Positions 17,837 to 27,400 of a DNA stretch of 38,334 nucleotides are shown here, piece after piece (the stretch's first letter is position 1; every line of letters starts with the position of its first letter). Under the pieces are notes generated by a model that was not told the origin of the DNA, searched no databases, and saw nothing but the letters and a program-made list of their open reading frames with translations. Origin of the DNA: a bacterium (GTDB lineage Bacteria > Bacteroidota > Bacteroidia > NS11-12g > UBA955); contig JAQSCZ010000011.1 of NCBI GenBank assembly GCA_029945665.1, positions 16,746 through 55,079 of the forward strand, read 5' to 3'. A program made the translations under genes and the position numbers.

Positions 17837-19129
17837 TTATTCAACTGTAATTAAACAGTAATCTTTTTTACCTTTTTGTGCCAAAATATATTTTCCATTA
17901 ATTAAAAACTCAGCGTTAATTGTGGCATTTAAATCGCTAACTTTTGCTTTGTTTATACTAATTCCATTGCCTTGTAGCATTTCTTTTGCTTTGGTTTTAC
18001 TGGGCAATAAATTAATTTTTTCGCTTAAAAAATCTATGATATTAATACCAATTGCTAATTCTGATTGCGTTAGTTTTGCTTGAGGAACCCCTTCCATGGC
18101 ATTCAATAAAGTTTCCTCATCAATACTACCCAATTCATCGGTACTGCCCTTACCAAACAGTATTTCTGAAGCACGCACTGCTTTATTATAAGCATCTTCG
18201 CTATGCACACGAATGGTTATTTCTTTGGCCAATTCCTTTTGCAATAGTCTTGCACCTGTATTCTGCAAATGTTCTGCTTCTATTGCTTCTATTTCAGCTC
18301 TGTTTTTTAAACTAAATATGCGCATATAATTAATCACATCGGCATCGGCTGCATTGAGCCAAAATTGATAGAAGGCGTAAGGACTGGTTCGCTTTGGATC
18401 GAGCCAAATATTTCCATTTTCAGATTTGCCAAACTTGGTACCATCGGCTTTTTTTATTAAAGGAGTTGTTAAAGCAAATGCTTCTCCACTGTCTTTCCTT
18501 CTAATTAATTCGGTGCCTGTAACTATATTTCCCCATTGATCGCTGCCGCCCATTTGAAGCTGCACACCATGGTGTTTCCACAGATAATAAAAATCGAAAC
18601 CTTGCACCAATTGGTAACTAAATTCTGTGAAAGACATGCCATTTTCCAAACGGTTTTTTACACTGTCTTTGGCCATCATATAATTAACAGTAATATGTTT
18701 ACCTACATCGCGAATAAAATCGAGAAAATTAAAGCTTTTAAACCAATCGTAGTTATTAACTAAGACTGCACTGTTTTCGCCACAGTTAAAATTTAAAAAC
18801 TTCTCTAATTGGGCCTTTTGACAGGCCAAATTGTGGTTCAGTGTTTCTTCATTTAATAAATTTCGTTCAGCACTTTTTCCACTTGGATCGCCCACCATAC
18901 CGGTTGCTCCACCAAGCAATGCCATGGGCTTATGACCAGCATTCTGAAAATGAGTAAGTGTCATTATTTGCACCAAATTACCAACGCCTAAAGAATCGGC
19001 AGTAGGATCGAAACCAATATAACCAGTTACCATTTTTGAATTCAATAGGTTTTCGGTTTCGGGCATTACATCCTGCAACATATTGCGCCAGCGCAATTCT
19101 TCAATAAAATTTTGTTTCACGTTACTCAT
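17837..19129 (-). CDS. tyrS: Tyrosyl-tRNA synthetase
   Basis: A 430-residue class Ic synthetase charging tRNA-Tyr. Present are the tyrosine-pocket block [23 protein letters not shown], the KMSKS equivalent KFGKS, and a C-terminal S4-like RNA-binding domain (about 365-430). The HIGH tetrapeptide reads GVGN (SLGVGNLV): the first His is Gly and the last is Asn. The ATG at 19129 is chosen over a non-ATG start 30 bp upstream, because the upstream residues (RLSLCLLFQ) do not fit the family and overlap the promoter element TATCTTTG. First gene of an apparent tyrS-metH-PAP2 unit, divergent from the AcpH-like gene. Confidence 0.95.
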   Translation of the reverse strand: MSNVKQNFIEELRWRNMLQDVMPETENLLNSKMVTGYIGFDPTADSLGVGNLVQIMTLTHFQNAGHKPMALLGGATGMVGDPSGKSAERNLLNEETLNHNLACQKAQLEKFLNFNCGENSAVLVNNYDWFKSFNFLDFIRDVGKHITVNYMMAKDSVKNRLENGMSFTEFSYQLVQGFDFYYLWKHHGVQLQMGGSDQWGNIVTGTELIRRKDSGEAFALTTPLIKKADGTKFGKSENGNIWLDPKRTSPYAFYQFWLNAADADVINYMRIFSLKNRAEIEAIEAEHLQNTGARLLQKELAKEITIRVHSEDAYNKAVRASEILFGKGSTDELGSIDEETLLNAMEGVPQAKLTQSELAIGINIIDFLSEKINLLPSKTKAKEMLQGNGISINKAKVSDLNATINAEFLINGKYILAQKGKKDYCLITVE

Positions 19130-19144
19130 CTGAAAAAGGAGGCA

Positions 19145-19152
19145 CAAAGATA
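19145..19152 (-). promoter_or_regulatory. Candidate -7 element for tyrS
   Basis: TATCTTTG on the minus strand, an exact TAnnTTTG match 16-23 bp upstream of the tyrS ATG. It lies 15 bp from the opposite-facing element of the next gene. Confidence 0.5.
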
Positions 19153-19166
19153 ATCGCAATTGTTAT

Positions 19167-19174
19167 TACATTTG
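19167..19174 (+). promoter_or_regulatory. Candidate -7 element for the AcpH-like gene
   Basis: TACATTTG, an exact TAnnTTTG match ending 8 bp before the TTG start codon, so the mRNA would begin within a few bases of the start. No -33 box seen. Confidence 0.45.
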
Positions 19175-19182
19175 TATCCGAT

Positions 19183-19854
19183 TTGAATTTCCTGGCCCAC
19201 TATTTTTTCGACAGAACAGACAATATTTATCACAATGTTGGATTGGTATTACCCGATTTATCGCGCAACTTTTGTAAAGGGCATCTCAATTTAAAGCAAG
19301 AATTTGAGGGAGCTGATTTTAATGCATTAAAGTCAGGCAGTTTAAAACATTTGGCAAAGGATAAAATCTTTCATCAATCTGTATTTTTTAAAGAAGCGCA
19401 AAAATCAGTCAGTCTTTTGCTTGACCATGAGGCCCAATGGCCGCGCAAGTGGTTTTTGAACCATGTACTCACAGAAATTATGCTAGACAGGGTTTTAATG
19501 GATGCAAATCCTCAATTGTGCAGCGATTTTTACCGCGATTTAGGTGAGGCGGATCCCGATGTCATTGTTTCTTTTCTTGAAAAAGGCGGGGTTGTCAATG
19601 CCCAATTATTTAAAGAAAGGTATTTAAAATTCCTAGAATATCAGTTTATTTTTAACTATCTACACAATGAAAAGCTAATTATTGCGTTAAGCAGGTTATA
19701 TTTGAAAGTAGGTATTCAATATGAGTGGCAAAAAGCAGATGAGGATTTACTAAATCGCCATTTTGTAGCAATTTTGGACACTATCGCCCCTCAGATTGAC
19801 TATTTGACTAAAGAATTAAAACTTAACATTGATGAAAATAACAAACAATTGTAG
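19183..19854 (+). CDS. ACP phosphodiesterase-like protein (AcpH/DUF479 family), TTG start
   Basis: A 223-residue soluble protein. AcpH of Escherichia coli removes the 4'-phosphopantetheine arm from acyl carrier protein. The opening MNFLAHYFF is the family start, LPDLSR and the acidic positions around it correspond to the metal-binding region, and the C-terminal half is helical. The start is read as TTG at 19183: no in-frame ATG or GTG occurs upstream in the short gap, and the family N-terminus begins exactly here. PorV/PorQ-like follows after 16 bp. Bacteroidota homologues are not well characterised, so the activity is inferred. Confidence 0.78.
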   Translation: MNFLAHYFFDRTDNIYHNVGLVLPDLSRNFCKGHLNLKQEFEGADFNALKSGSLKHLAKDKIFHQSVFFKEAQKSVSLLLDHEAQWPRKWFLNHVLTEIMLDRVLMDANPQLCSDFYRDLGEADPDVIVSFLEKGGVVNAQLFKERYLKFLEYQFIFNYLHNEKLIIALSRLYLKVGIQYEWQKADEDLLNRHFVAILDTIAPQIDYLTKELKLNIDENNKQL

Positions 19855-19870
19855 AAATTTGACCCTTTCT

Positions 19871-20986
19871 ATGCAGAAGCGAATATTAATTATAGCTTGT
19901 TTATTAAGCACAATAAAAGGATTTGGACAGAATGCCACCAAATACAGTAATGAGTTTTTGCAAATTGGCGTGGGTGCTCGTTCCTTGGCCATGGGTGGCG
20001 CAATGATTGCATCAGCCAAAGATGTGTATGCTGGCTATTGGAATCCTGCTGGACTAACCAAAATTGATAAAAATTCGCAAGTTGCTTTAATGCACGCGTC
20101 ATACTTTGCGGGCATAGCCAACTATGATTATGGGGCCTATGCAACGAAAACAGGTACTAATAGTGCATTAGGTATTAGCATGGTAAGATTTGGCGTTGAT
20201 GGCATTGCCAATACATTTGATCTAATAAGAAATGGGGAAATTGATTACACCAGAGTTACTTCTTTTAATACTACTGACTTTGCTGCAATTGTCTCTTATG
20301 CGCAAGAGGCAGATATCAAAGAATTAAGAAACATCGATTTTAGTTGGGGTGCTAATATGAAAATTATTCACCGCAAAGTAGGACCATTTGCCAATGCTTG
20401 GGGCTTTGGTTTTGATGCGGCTATGCGCATGGAGAACACGAAAAAAAATTGGGCTTTAGGAGTTGTCGTTAGAGATGTAACTTCCACCTTTAATAGTTGG
20501 AGATATACCTTTACAGATGCACAAAAAGATGTTTTAGCAGCTACCCAAAATGCCATTCCCAAGAATACCTTAGAAATTACTTTACCCAGAATAATTGGCG
20601 GATTTGCCAAAACTTGGGAGAAAAATAATTGGATTTTCTTAGCAGAATTAGATGCCAATATTACTTTAGATGGAAAGCGGAATACCCTGATAAAAACCAA
20701 TCTTTTAAGTATCGACCCTTACATTGGAGGCGAAATTGGATATAGCATTAGTGATGAAAATAAAGTGTATTTCCGAACAGGTTTGAATAATTACCAGCAA
20801 TACACCAATAACAACGGTAAAAAAGTACCGAGTGTGATGCCGAATGTTGGTGTTGGAATTACACTTGGAAAATTCACGATTGATTATGCATTAACTAATT
20901 TATCGGCTGTTGCTGGCAATGGACCATCACTATACAGCAATGTGTTCTCACTAAAATTAGCGATCGATAAGGAATCTAAAAAATAG
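19871..20986 (+). CDS. PorV/PorQ-like outer-membrane protein (UPF0164 family)
   Basis: A 371-residue exported protein: signal peptide at residues 1-19 (MQKRILIIACLLSTIKGFGQ), then the family signature FLQIGVGARSLAMGGAMIAS followed by YWNPAGL, typical of the FadL-like barrels that include PorV and PorQ of the type IX secretion system. The rest alternates beta strands. The ATG at 19871 is chosen over one at 19829, because only the former starts a proper signal peptide and it avoids overlapping the upstream gene. PorV shuttles T9SS cargo; the window also contains a CHU_C-type cargo (32372-36697). Which paralogue this is cannot be told from the sequence alone. The 3' end overlaps the convergent deacetylase gene by 11 bp. 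Confidence 0.85.
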   Translation: MQKRILIIACLLSTIKGFGQNATKYSNEFLQIGVGARSLAMGGAMIASAKDVYAGYWNPAGLTKIDKNSQVALMHASYFAGIANYDYGAYATKTGTNSALGISMVRFGVDGIANTFDLIRNGEIDYTRVTSFNTTDFAAIVSYAQEADIKELRNIDFSWGANMKIIHRKVGPFANAWGFGFDAAMRMENTKKNWALGVVVRDVTSTFNSWRYTFTDAQKDVLAATQNAIPKNTLEITLPRIIGGFAKTWEKNNWIFLAELDANITLDGKRNTLIKTNLLSIDPYIGGEIGYSISDENKVYFRTGLNNYQQYTNNNGKKVPSVMPNVGVGITLGKFTIDYALTNLSAVAGNGPSLYSNVFSLKLAIDKESKK

Positions 20987-21878
20987 TTTCTATTGCGGCT
21001 TCAAATGTATTGCAATGGGCATCAACAATATCTGATATTTCAGGAGAATAGCCGCCCCCCATTGTTACAACCACAGGTAAGTTTCTTGCCTTACAGAACT
21101 TGAAAACCATTTCATCTCTATGCTTGCATTCTTGTATAGTCAATTTTAATTTCCCCATTTTATCTGTAAGCAATACATCAACGCCTGCTACATAAAAAAC
21201 AATATCAGGCTTTATTAGTTCATCGGTCTTAATCAAAACGGCTTCCAATAATTTAAGATATTCCGTTCCATCACAACCTGTTTTCAATTCGATATCTATG
21301 TCACTTTGTTCCTTATGCAAAGGATAATTGTCTTTGCCATGCATACTAAGGGTGAATACATTCCTGTTATTTTTAAAAATGCTGGCCGTACCCTGTCCCT
21401 GATGAACATCTAAATCGATAATTAAAACTTGCGATACCAACTTTCTTTTTAATAAATAATTTGAAGCAATCGCACAATCATTCAATAGACAAAAACCCTC
21501 TCCACTGTCGGCGTAGGCATGGTGAGTTCCTCCGGCAATATTAAAAGCTGCTCCATACTGCATAGCATATAGCGCGCAATCTATTGTCCCTTGTGTTATA
21601 ATTCTCTCTCTTATTACCAATTCTTCCGAAAGTGGAAAACCAATTTTACGGATTATTTTAGGATCCAATGTCAATGTTTTCAAATCTTTCCAATAAGCCG
21701 CAGTGTGTGTTAAAAGAATATGCTCTTCTAGAATTGGAAGTGGTTCAAAAAAATTATTTTCATCAACTAACCCATTTCTTAGGAGTTGCAATGGAATTAA
21801 TTCATACTTTAGCATTGGAAATCTATGACCGTCTGGCAAAGCATGCTGATAAATTGGCGAATAGGCTATTTTTAACAC
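20976..21878 (-). CDS. Histone-deacetylase-superfamily amidohydrolase
   Basis: A 300-residue zinc-dependent deacetylase of the HDAC/AcuC/APAH superfamily. Tandem active-site histidines are in GGTHHAYAD, zinc ligands Asp and His in DLDVHQGQGTA, and a third in AGVDVLLTDK. The opening YSPIYQHALPDGHRFPMLKYEL is typical of bacterial members. The natural substrate could be acetyl-lysine in proteins or acetylpolyamine; sequence alone does not decide. The start is a GTG at 21878 (V-L-K-I-A-Y-S-P); an ATG lies at MLKYEL 21 codons later, but the segment before it is conserved. Divergent from folA with 41 bp between starts. Confidence 0.87.
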   Translation of the reverse strand: MLKIAYSPIYQHALPDGHRFPMLKYELIPLQLLRNGLVDENNFFEPLPILEEHILLTHTAAYWKDLKTLTLDPKIIRKIGFPLSEELVIRERIITQGTIDCALYAMQYGAAFNIAGGTHHAYADSGEGFCLLNDCAIASNYLLKRKLVSQVLIIDLDVHQGQGTASIFKNNRNVFTLSMHGKDNYPLHKEQSDIDIELKTGCDGTEYLKLLEAVLIKTDELIKPDIVFYVAGVDVLLTDKMGKLKLTIQECKHRDEMVFKFCKARNLPVVVTMGGGYSPEISDIVDAHCNTFEAAIETIF

Positions 21879-21919
21879 AAAAGATATTGTTTATTTGTAG
21901 TAACAATTTAAAAACGAAA

Positions 21920-22417
21920 ATGGTAATTTCTATGATAGCTGCAATGGACCAAAACAGGGCCATTGGATTTAATAATAATTTATTGTGGCATTTGCCTGAT
22001 GATTTTAAATGGTTCAAGGAGAAAACAAAAGGTAAGCCTATGATTATGGGCAGACATACCATGCTTTCATTAGGCAAACCATTGCCAGGCAGAATGAATA
22101 TTGTTGTTTCATCTACCTCGCAATATATAATAGATGGCTATGTCTATGCAAACAGCCTTGAAAATGCACTTAGTTTGGTACCAGAAGGTACCGAGGAGGT
22201 CATGATTATTGGTGGTGGCAAGGTATACAAACAAATGCTAGAAACGGCCGATAGAATGTATGTAACAATTGTTAATCACACATGGCCTGAGGCTGACACA
22301 TATTTTCCAGAATGGAAGGACAACGAATGGCAAACTATTTATTCAGAGCACCATTCAAAAGATGAAAAGCATGCCTTTGCATTTGATTTACAGATTCTAG
22401 AAAGAAACAAAGTTTAA
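21920..22417 (+). CDS. folA: Dihydrofolate reductase
   Basis: A 165-residue enzyme reducing dihydrofolate to tetrahydrofolate with NADPH. The motif IAAMDQNRAIGFNNNLLWHL with the acidic active-site residue in LPDDFKWFK, then GKPMIMGRHT, PLPGRMNIV and the NADPH-binding IIGGGKVYKQM, are all in place; the length is the family norm. The start is the ATG at 21920, because residues further upstream are not DHFR-like and overlap the divergent deacetylase gene. Its stop codon overlaps the stop of the convergent TraB/GumN gene by two bases, leaving no room for a terminator between them. No exact -7 element was found in the 41-bp gap. Confidence 0.95.
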   Translation: MVISMIAAMDQNRAIGFNNNLLWHLPDDFKWFKEKTKGKPMIMGRHTMLSLGKPLPGRMNIVVSSTSQYIIDGYVYANSLENALSLVPEGTEEVMIIGGGKVYKQMLETADRMYVTIVNHTWPEADTYFPEWKDNEWQTIYSEHHSKDEKHAFAFDLQILERNKV

Positions 22418-23277
22418 ATTTTTATTGGTGTTAGGATATAACCAGCATTGGTTAACAATGCAATCAAACCTTTATCTCCGCCAAGATGGCCGGCTCCAAC
22501 AGCTAAAAAATACGATTCAGTCGTCATATTCATTAGTAAGAAATTAACCCAATTTTGATTCCTTTTATCCAATAATGTTTCTTTTAGGTAGGCATATTCA
22601 GGTGAACTTTCAATGGCCGCTTTATAGAGTTCTTTGCTGCTTTGGTTATTATAAGCGATTCCCAAGGCTATAAAATCACTTTTGGCTTTTTCCTTATCCT
22701 TGCAAAATTCTACCAGCCACTTTGCTTGAATTTCCATTGGAATAGACTTTAACAAACTATCCTGAAATTCATAATTTTCTAACCCAATAATTTTTTTGCC
22801 AGTTTTTTTTGCCATTTCAACAATCAGGAAATCTATAGGTAAACCCTTACAACCAGTAAATGTAGGTGCCATGTATAATGAACCTAATAAATCGATGGGT
22901 GATTTATTGTCTAAATTAGCGAGTGAATCATCTAAAAATAAACGACAAGTTGAATCCACAATTTTATACTCATTAGGGGAAAGTAACTTTACCAAACTAG
23001 CGCCTGATGGTTGCATAGATTTTGCGAACAGTGTCATCAAGACTACCATATCGCTTAAATTTATCTCTAATGCTACTTTCGAACTTGATTTGATTGCATT
23101 TACCAAGACTGGTTTATTGAATGATTCGGCTTTACAATGGTAATGAATGGTGCCAAATAAATAACTTGGTTTCGTCAAACCATGGCCGCTAATTTTCCAT
23201 AACAAGGCATCGGTTTGAGCATTCGAACACATGCCAAATCCTAGTGACAAAAAAAGAGATAAAAGGTGCTTTTTCAT
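22414..23277 (-). CDS. TraB/GumN family protein, exported
   Basis: A 287-residue protein with a signal peptide (about residues 1-20, ending near SNAQ). The TraB/GumN family motifs are SYLFGTIHYH near the N-terminus, IGLENYEFQ in the middle, RNQNW, and the C-terminal FLAVGAGHLGGDKGLIALL. These conserved GxxH and GLE elements relate the family to putative metalloproteases (Tiki/TraB fold), but activity is unproven for most bacterial members. The ATG at 23277 is preferred over a TTG two codons earlier. TATATTTG ends 3 bp upstream of the ATG, implying a leaderless mRNA. The 3' end overlaps the folA stop. Confidence 0.85.
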   Translation of the reverse strand: MKKHLLSLFLSLGFGMCSNAQTDALLWKISGHGLTKPSYLFGTIHYHCKAESFNKPVLVNAIKSSSKVALEINLSDMVVLMTLFAKSMQPSGASLVKLLSPNEYKIVDSTCRLFLDDSLANLDNKSPIDLLGSLYMAPTFTGCKGLPIDFLIVEMAKKTGKKIIGLENYEFQDSLLKSIPMEIQAKWLVEFCKDKEKAKSDFIALGIAYNNQSSKELYKAAIESSPEYAYLKETLLDKRNQNWVNFLLMNMTTESYFLAVGAGHLGGDKGLIALLTNAGYILTPIKI

Positions 23278-23280
23278 GCA

Positions 23281-23288
23281 CAAATATA
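23281..23288 (-). promoter_or_regulatory. Candidate -7 element for the TraB/GumN gene
   Basis: TATATTTG on the minus strand, exact consensus, 3 bp from the ATG. It predicts a leaderless transcript. Confidence 0.45.
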
Positions 23289-23298
23289 AGTAGGAATT

Positions 23299-23973
23299 CT
23301 AAAGTGAAGTTGATGCCGAATCTTGTGAATCGTTAGAATTAATATTAGCACCGACAGATTCGGTGGTTGAATCTGATTGTAAATTAGAATTTGTGCTTAA
23401 TTCTTCGTGCTTAAAATATTTTTTTTGAAAAACAATAATAGAAATTACACCAGTGCTAATGGCTGCATCGGCTAAGTTAAAAACGGGACTGAAAAAGGTA
23501 AATGGCTGTCCTGCCTTTAATGGAAACCATGCTGGATAATAGGTTTCAATTATTGGAAAATAGAGCATGTCTACCACTCTGCCGTATAAATAGCCGCCTT
23601 GATATTCATTAAAATGTTGATACCAAACTCCATAAAACAAACAATCAATAATATTTCCTATTGCGCCAGCAAGAATAAGTGCGACGCAAACTAAAAACCC
23701 AATATTCATATTGCGTTTAATTGCTTTGTACAGATACCAGAATCCAAAAAAAGCCACACCAATTCTGAAAACACTCAGAATAAGTTTACCATATTTACCG
23801 GCAAACTCGATGCCAAAGGCCATCCCATTATTTTCAGTAAAATGGAATAAAAACCAGTTTCCAATAATATTTTTCTCAGTATGCATAATCATGTTATGCT
23901 TCACCCAATATTTTAAATATTGATCGATAAAAATAACAAACGCTAACACAAATAATGGCAACAACCATTTCAT
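23299..23973 (-). CDS. lspA: Lipoprotein signal peptidase
   Basis: A 224-residue inner-membrane aspartyl peptidase that removes signal peptides from diacylglyceryl-modified prolipoproteins. Four hydrophobic segments; conserved motifs IDQYLKYWV, TENNGMAFG, AIGNIIDC, GRVVDM and FNLADA, the last two carrying the catalytic aspartates. There is an insertion before the second Asp and a Ser/Asn-rich tail of about 45 residues beyond the fourth helix. The ATG at 23973 (MKWLLPLF) is chosen because it matches the family start; a TTG at 24030 would add 19 polar residues. Third gene of the ileS-dksA/traR-lspA unit; ileS-lspA linkage is widespread in bacteria. Confidence 0.93.
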   Translation of the reverse strand: MKWLLPLFVLAFVIFIDQYLKYWVKHNMIMHTEKNIIGNWFLFHFTENNGMAFGIEFAGKYGKLILSVFRIGVAFFGFWYLYKAIKRNMNIGFLVCVALILAGAIGNIIDCLFYGVWYQHFNEYQGGYLYGRVVDMLYFPIIETYYPAWFPLKAGQPFTFFSPVFNLADAAISTGVISIIVFQKKYFKHEELSTNSNLQSDSTTESVGANINSNDSQDSASTSL

Positions 23974-24041
23974 TAAGCTTGAATTGCTCTCCTTGTTAGG
24001 AACCGCTAAATTTACTTCGAGGTCTTGCAAATTGGGAAAAA

Positions 24042-24446
24042 TTATTTGTATTGATTAAGCTTTGCTTCCATGCTTAAAGTAGCATGCGGCACAGCCATTA
24101 ATCTTTCTTTTTGAATTAATTTTCCAGTTACACGACAAACGCCATAGGTTTTGTTTTCAATTCTGATAAGCGCTGCCTCCAGATTGTCAATAAACTTCTT
24201 TTGTCTAGCCGCTAATTGATTCAAATTTTCTTTTTCAAAAGTACTTGCGCCGTCTTCCAACGTCATGTATTGATTAGACGTGTTTTCATCACCATTTTCA
24301 TTTGGATTTTGCAATGATTTTTGCATTTTGTGAAATTCATCTTTAGCTGATTTCAATTTGCCTAGGATCAAATCTTTAAATTCCTGTAAGTCAACGTCGC
24401 TGTAACGTGTTCTTATGTCTTTTTCTTCAGTTTTTTTCTTAACCAT
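24042..24446 (-). CDS. DksA/TraR family transcription factor
   Basis: A 134-residue protein with a basic N-terminus, a coiled-coil segment (about residues 18-95) and the DksA-like finger region YGVCRVTGKLIQKERLMAVP. DksA binds RNA polymerase through the secondary channel and adjusts transcription with ppGpp. Only one of the four zinc cysteines remains (C-R-V-T instead of CxxC, and no cysteine in the last pair), a pattern I recall as usual in Bacteroidota members. The start overlaps the end of ileS by 8 bp, so the two are translationally coupled, with lspA next. Whether it responds to ppGpp cannot be judged. Confidence 0.9.
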   Translation of the reverse strand: MVKKKTEEKDIRTRYSDVDLQEFKDLILGKLKSAKDEFHKMQKSLQNPNENGDENTSNQYMTLEDGASTFEKENLNQLAARQKKFIDNLEAALIRIENKTYGVCRVTGKLIQKERLMAVPHATLSMEAKLNQYK

Positions 24447-27400
24447 TTTTTTCTATTTTTATAATACAATCAACTCCCTCTATTTCAATTTTATTGCCTT
24501 CTAACAAATTTAAATCTATTTCAAGGTTGTCTGCCAAAATTTCGGTGCAAATATACGATTTATAATCATGCAATGCACCCATTGTCTCATCTTCAGTATT
24601 TACCCATACTTTTATCCTATCCATTACCTCAAAACCGCTGTCCTTTCTTAGGTTTTGAAGGCGATTGATAAATTCGCGGGCTATTCCTTCCTTTTTTAAT
24701 TCTGCACTTATTTTTATATCAAGGGCAACCGTTAAGCGTCCATTTGAGGCAACCAACCAACCCGGTATATCTTGAGAGGTAATTTCAACATCTGATATAA
24801 GCAGTTCAAATTGCTTTTGACCTAAATTAACTTCAATTTTACCCTCTTGCTCAATTTTGGCAATATCTTGGGCAGAGAATTTTTGAATAACTGTTGCCAA
24901 TTCTTTCATGTGAGCACCCACCTTGGTTCCAAGTAATTTGAAATTCGGTTTAATACCTTTAACCAACACTGAATTATTTGCGTCTAAATATTCTAATTCC
25001 TTAACATTTACTTCTGAAAGTATCAAAGCTTCCACATGCCTTAATTGTTTACCAAAAGCCTCGTCTAACACTGGTACCATAATTTTATGCAATGGTTGGC
25101 GCACTTTTAGGCTATTCTTTTTTCTAAGACTTAAAACCATACTGCATAAATCTTGAGCCAGTTGCATGGTAGTTTCAAGTTCATTGTCGGTTTGGCTTTC
25201 GATTGCAGGAGCTATGTGCGTAAGATGAACAGAATCTGTGGTTTTGTTCAAGCTTTGAAACAACCACTCGGAAAAGAATGGAGCAAACGGACTCATTAGC
25301 TGTGCGACAGTATTGATACAGGTATACAAAGTATCGTATGCAGCTTGCTTATCAGTATTCATTTCACCTTTCCAGAATCTTCTTCTAGAAAGTCGAATAA
25401 ACCAGTTACTTAAATCATCACAAACAAAAGTTTCGATAGCTCGTGCAGCAGGCGTAGGATCATAATTATCCATATTGCTTACCACAGTTGCCTTGAGTGT
25501 ATTTAATTTAGATAGAATCCATCTGTCAAGTTCACTAAGTTCATTTGTATTTAGAACTTTGGCTGCATCAAAATTATAATCATCTATATTGGCATAAATG
25601 GCAAAGAAAGAATAGGTATTGTAGAGGGTTCCAAAGAATTTTCTTTGTGTCTCTGCTAAACCCTCCATATCAAATTTCAAATTATCCCAAGGATCGCTAT
25701 TGGTAGCCATGTACCAACGTGTGGTATCAGCACCATATTGATTGATAGTGGCAAAAGGATCAACCCCATTGCCTAGGCGTTTACTCATTTTATTGCCATT
25801 TTTATCAAGTACCAATCCATTGGCTATCACATTCTTATATGCTACTGAATCGAATAACATGACCGATAAAGCATGGAGCGTAAAGAACCAACCACGGGTT
25901 TGATCAACTCCTTCTGCTATAAAATCTGCAGGAAATACCCCTTCCCTGCCAGCACCGAATGGAAAATTACTAAGTTCGCTATTTCCTTCGGAAAGCGCTT
26001 GGGATAGGTTTAAACCCCATTGGGCATAAGGCATTGCACCACTATCAAACCATACGTCAATTAAATCTGTTTCTCTTTTCATGGGTTCACCATTAGAAGA
26101 AAGTAAAATAATGTCATCTACGTATGGGCGGTGTAAATCGGCAATGTCTAGATTATTAGCGTGGCCAGCAGCATTTGCCTTGGCCATTTCAACTTTTAAC
26201 TCCGCTATAGAACCAATGCAAATCTCTTCGCTACCATCTGCTGTTCTCCAGATAGGTAAAGGTGTTCCCCAATACCTGCTTCGACTTAAATTCCAATCAA
26301 TTAAATTTTCTAACCAATTGCCAAAGCGTCCTTCACCTGTTGAGGCAGGTTGCCATTTGATGGTTTTATTTAATTCCACCAATCGCTCTTTTACTGCTGT
26401 TGTTTTAATAAACCAACTATCCAACGGATAGTATAAAATTGGTTTATCTGTTCGCCAGCAATGTGGGTAGGTATGCTCATATTTTTCTACTTTAAAAGCT
26501 TTGTTTTCTTCCTTAAGTTTGATTGATATTAAGACATCTGTACTTTTATAATTGGGATCTTTTTCATCTGCGTCATTGTAATTTTTTACATATAAACGAG
26601 AGAATTCACCAACTCCTTCAACAAATCTACCTTGCTTATCAACCAAGGTTAATGAACCAATTCCATTTTGTTTCGCCACTCTAAAATCATCGGCACCAAA
26701 ACTAGGTGCAATGTGAACAATACCTGTTCCATCTTCGGTGGTTACAAAATCTCCTATTATTACTTTAAACGCGTCACCTTCAATAAGTTCCTTAATATTG
26801 GCATCGAAAGGCATTAATTGTTCATATTGGATACCTGCTAAATCGCTTCCTTTAAGTTCATGAATGATTTTAAACGGAATTAATTTGTCGCCTGCAGTGT
26901 AATCTTCCAGTTGAATATCAGTTGCTTTTTCACTAAAATATTTACCCATTAAATTCTTTGCAAGAATCACAGTAATTGGCAAAAAGGTGTATTGATTAAA
27001 AGTTTTAACGATTACATAGTCAATATTCTTACCAACAGCCAATGCAGTATTGCTTGGCAGGGTCCAAGGCGTGGTCGTCCATGCTAAGAAGTACAAATCA
27101 GCCGCAATTGCAGACAATGGATGATTAGCAGTCAATTTGAACTGTGCAACAGCAGTTGTATCTTTAACTGGTTTGTAGGTACCTGGTTGATTTAATTCGT
27201 GACTACTCAAACCTGTACCCGCAGCAGGACTGTATGGTTGAATAGTATAACCTTTATATAAAAACCCTTTAGCGTGTAATTGTTTAAGCAAGTACCAAAG
27301 TGTTTCTACATATTTGGTTTCGTAGGTGATATAAGGATGTTCTAGATCTACCCAATAACCCATGCGTTCAGTCAATGAATCCCATTTATCCTTGAAAAGC

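Noticed and set aside
23974-24030. Upstream TTG start adding 19 residues to LspA
   Set aside because: The added residues are polar and do not match the family; the ATG at 23973 starts directly before the first membrane helix.
24042-24446. DksA/TraR inactivated by loss of cysteines
   Set aside because: The same cysteine-poor finger is, to my knowledge, usual in Bacteroidota members, so it is a lineage trait.
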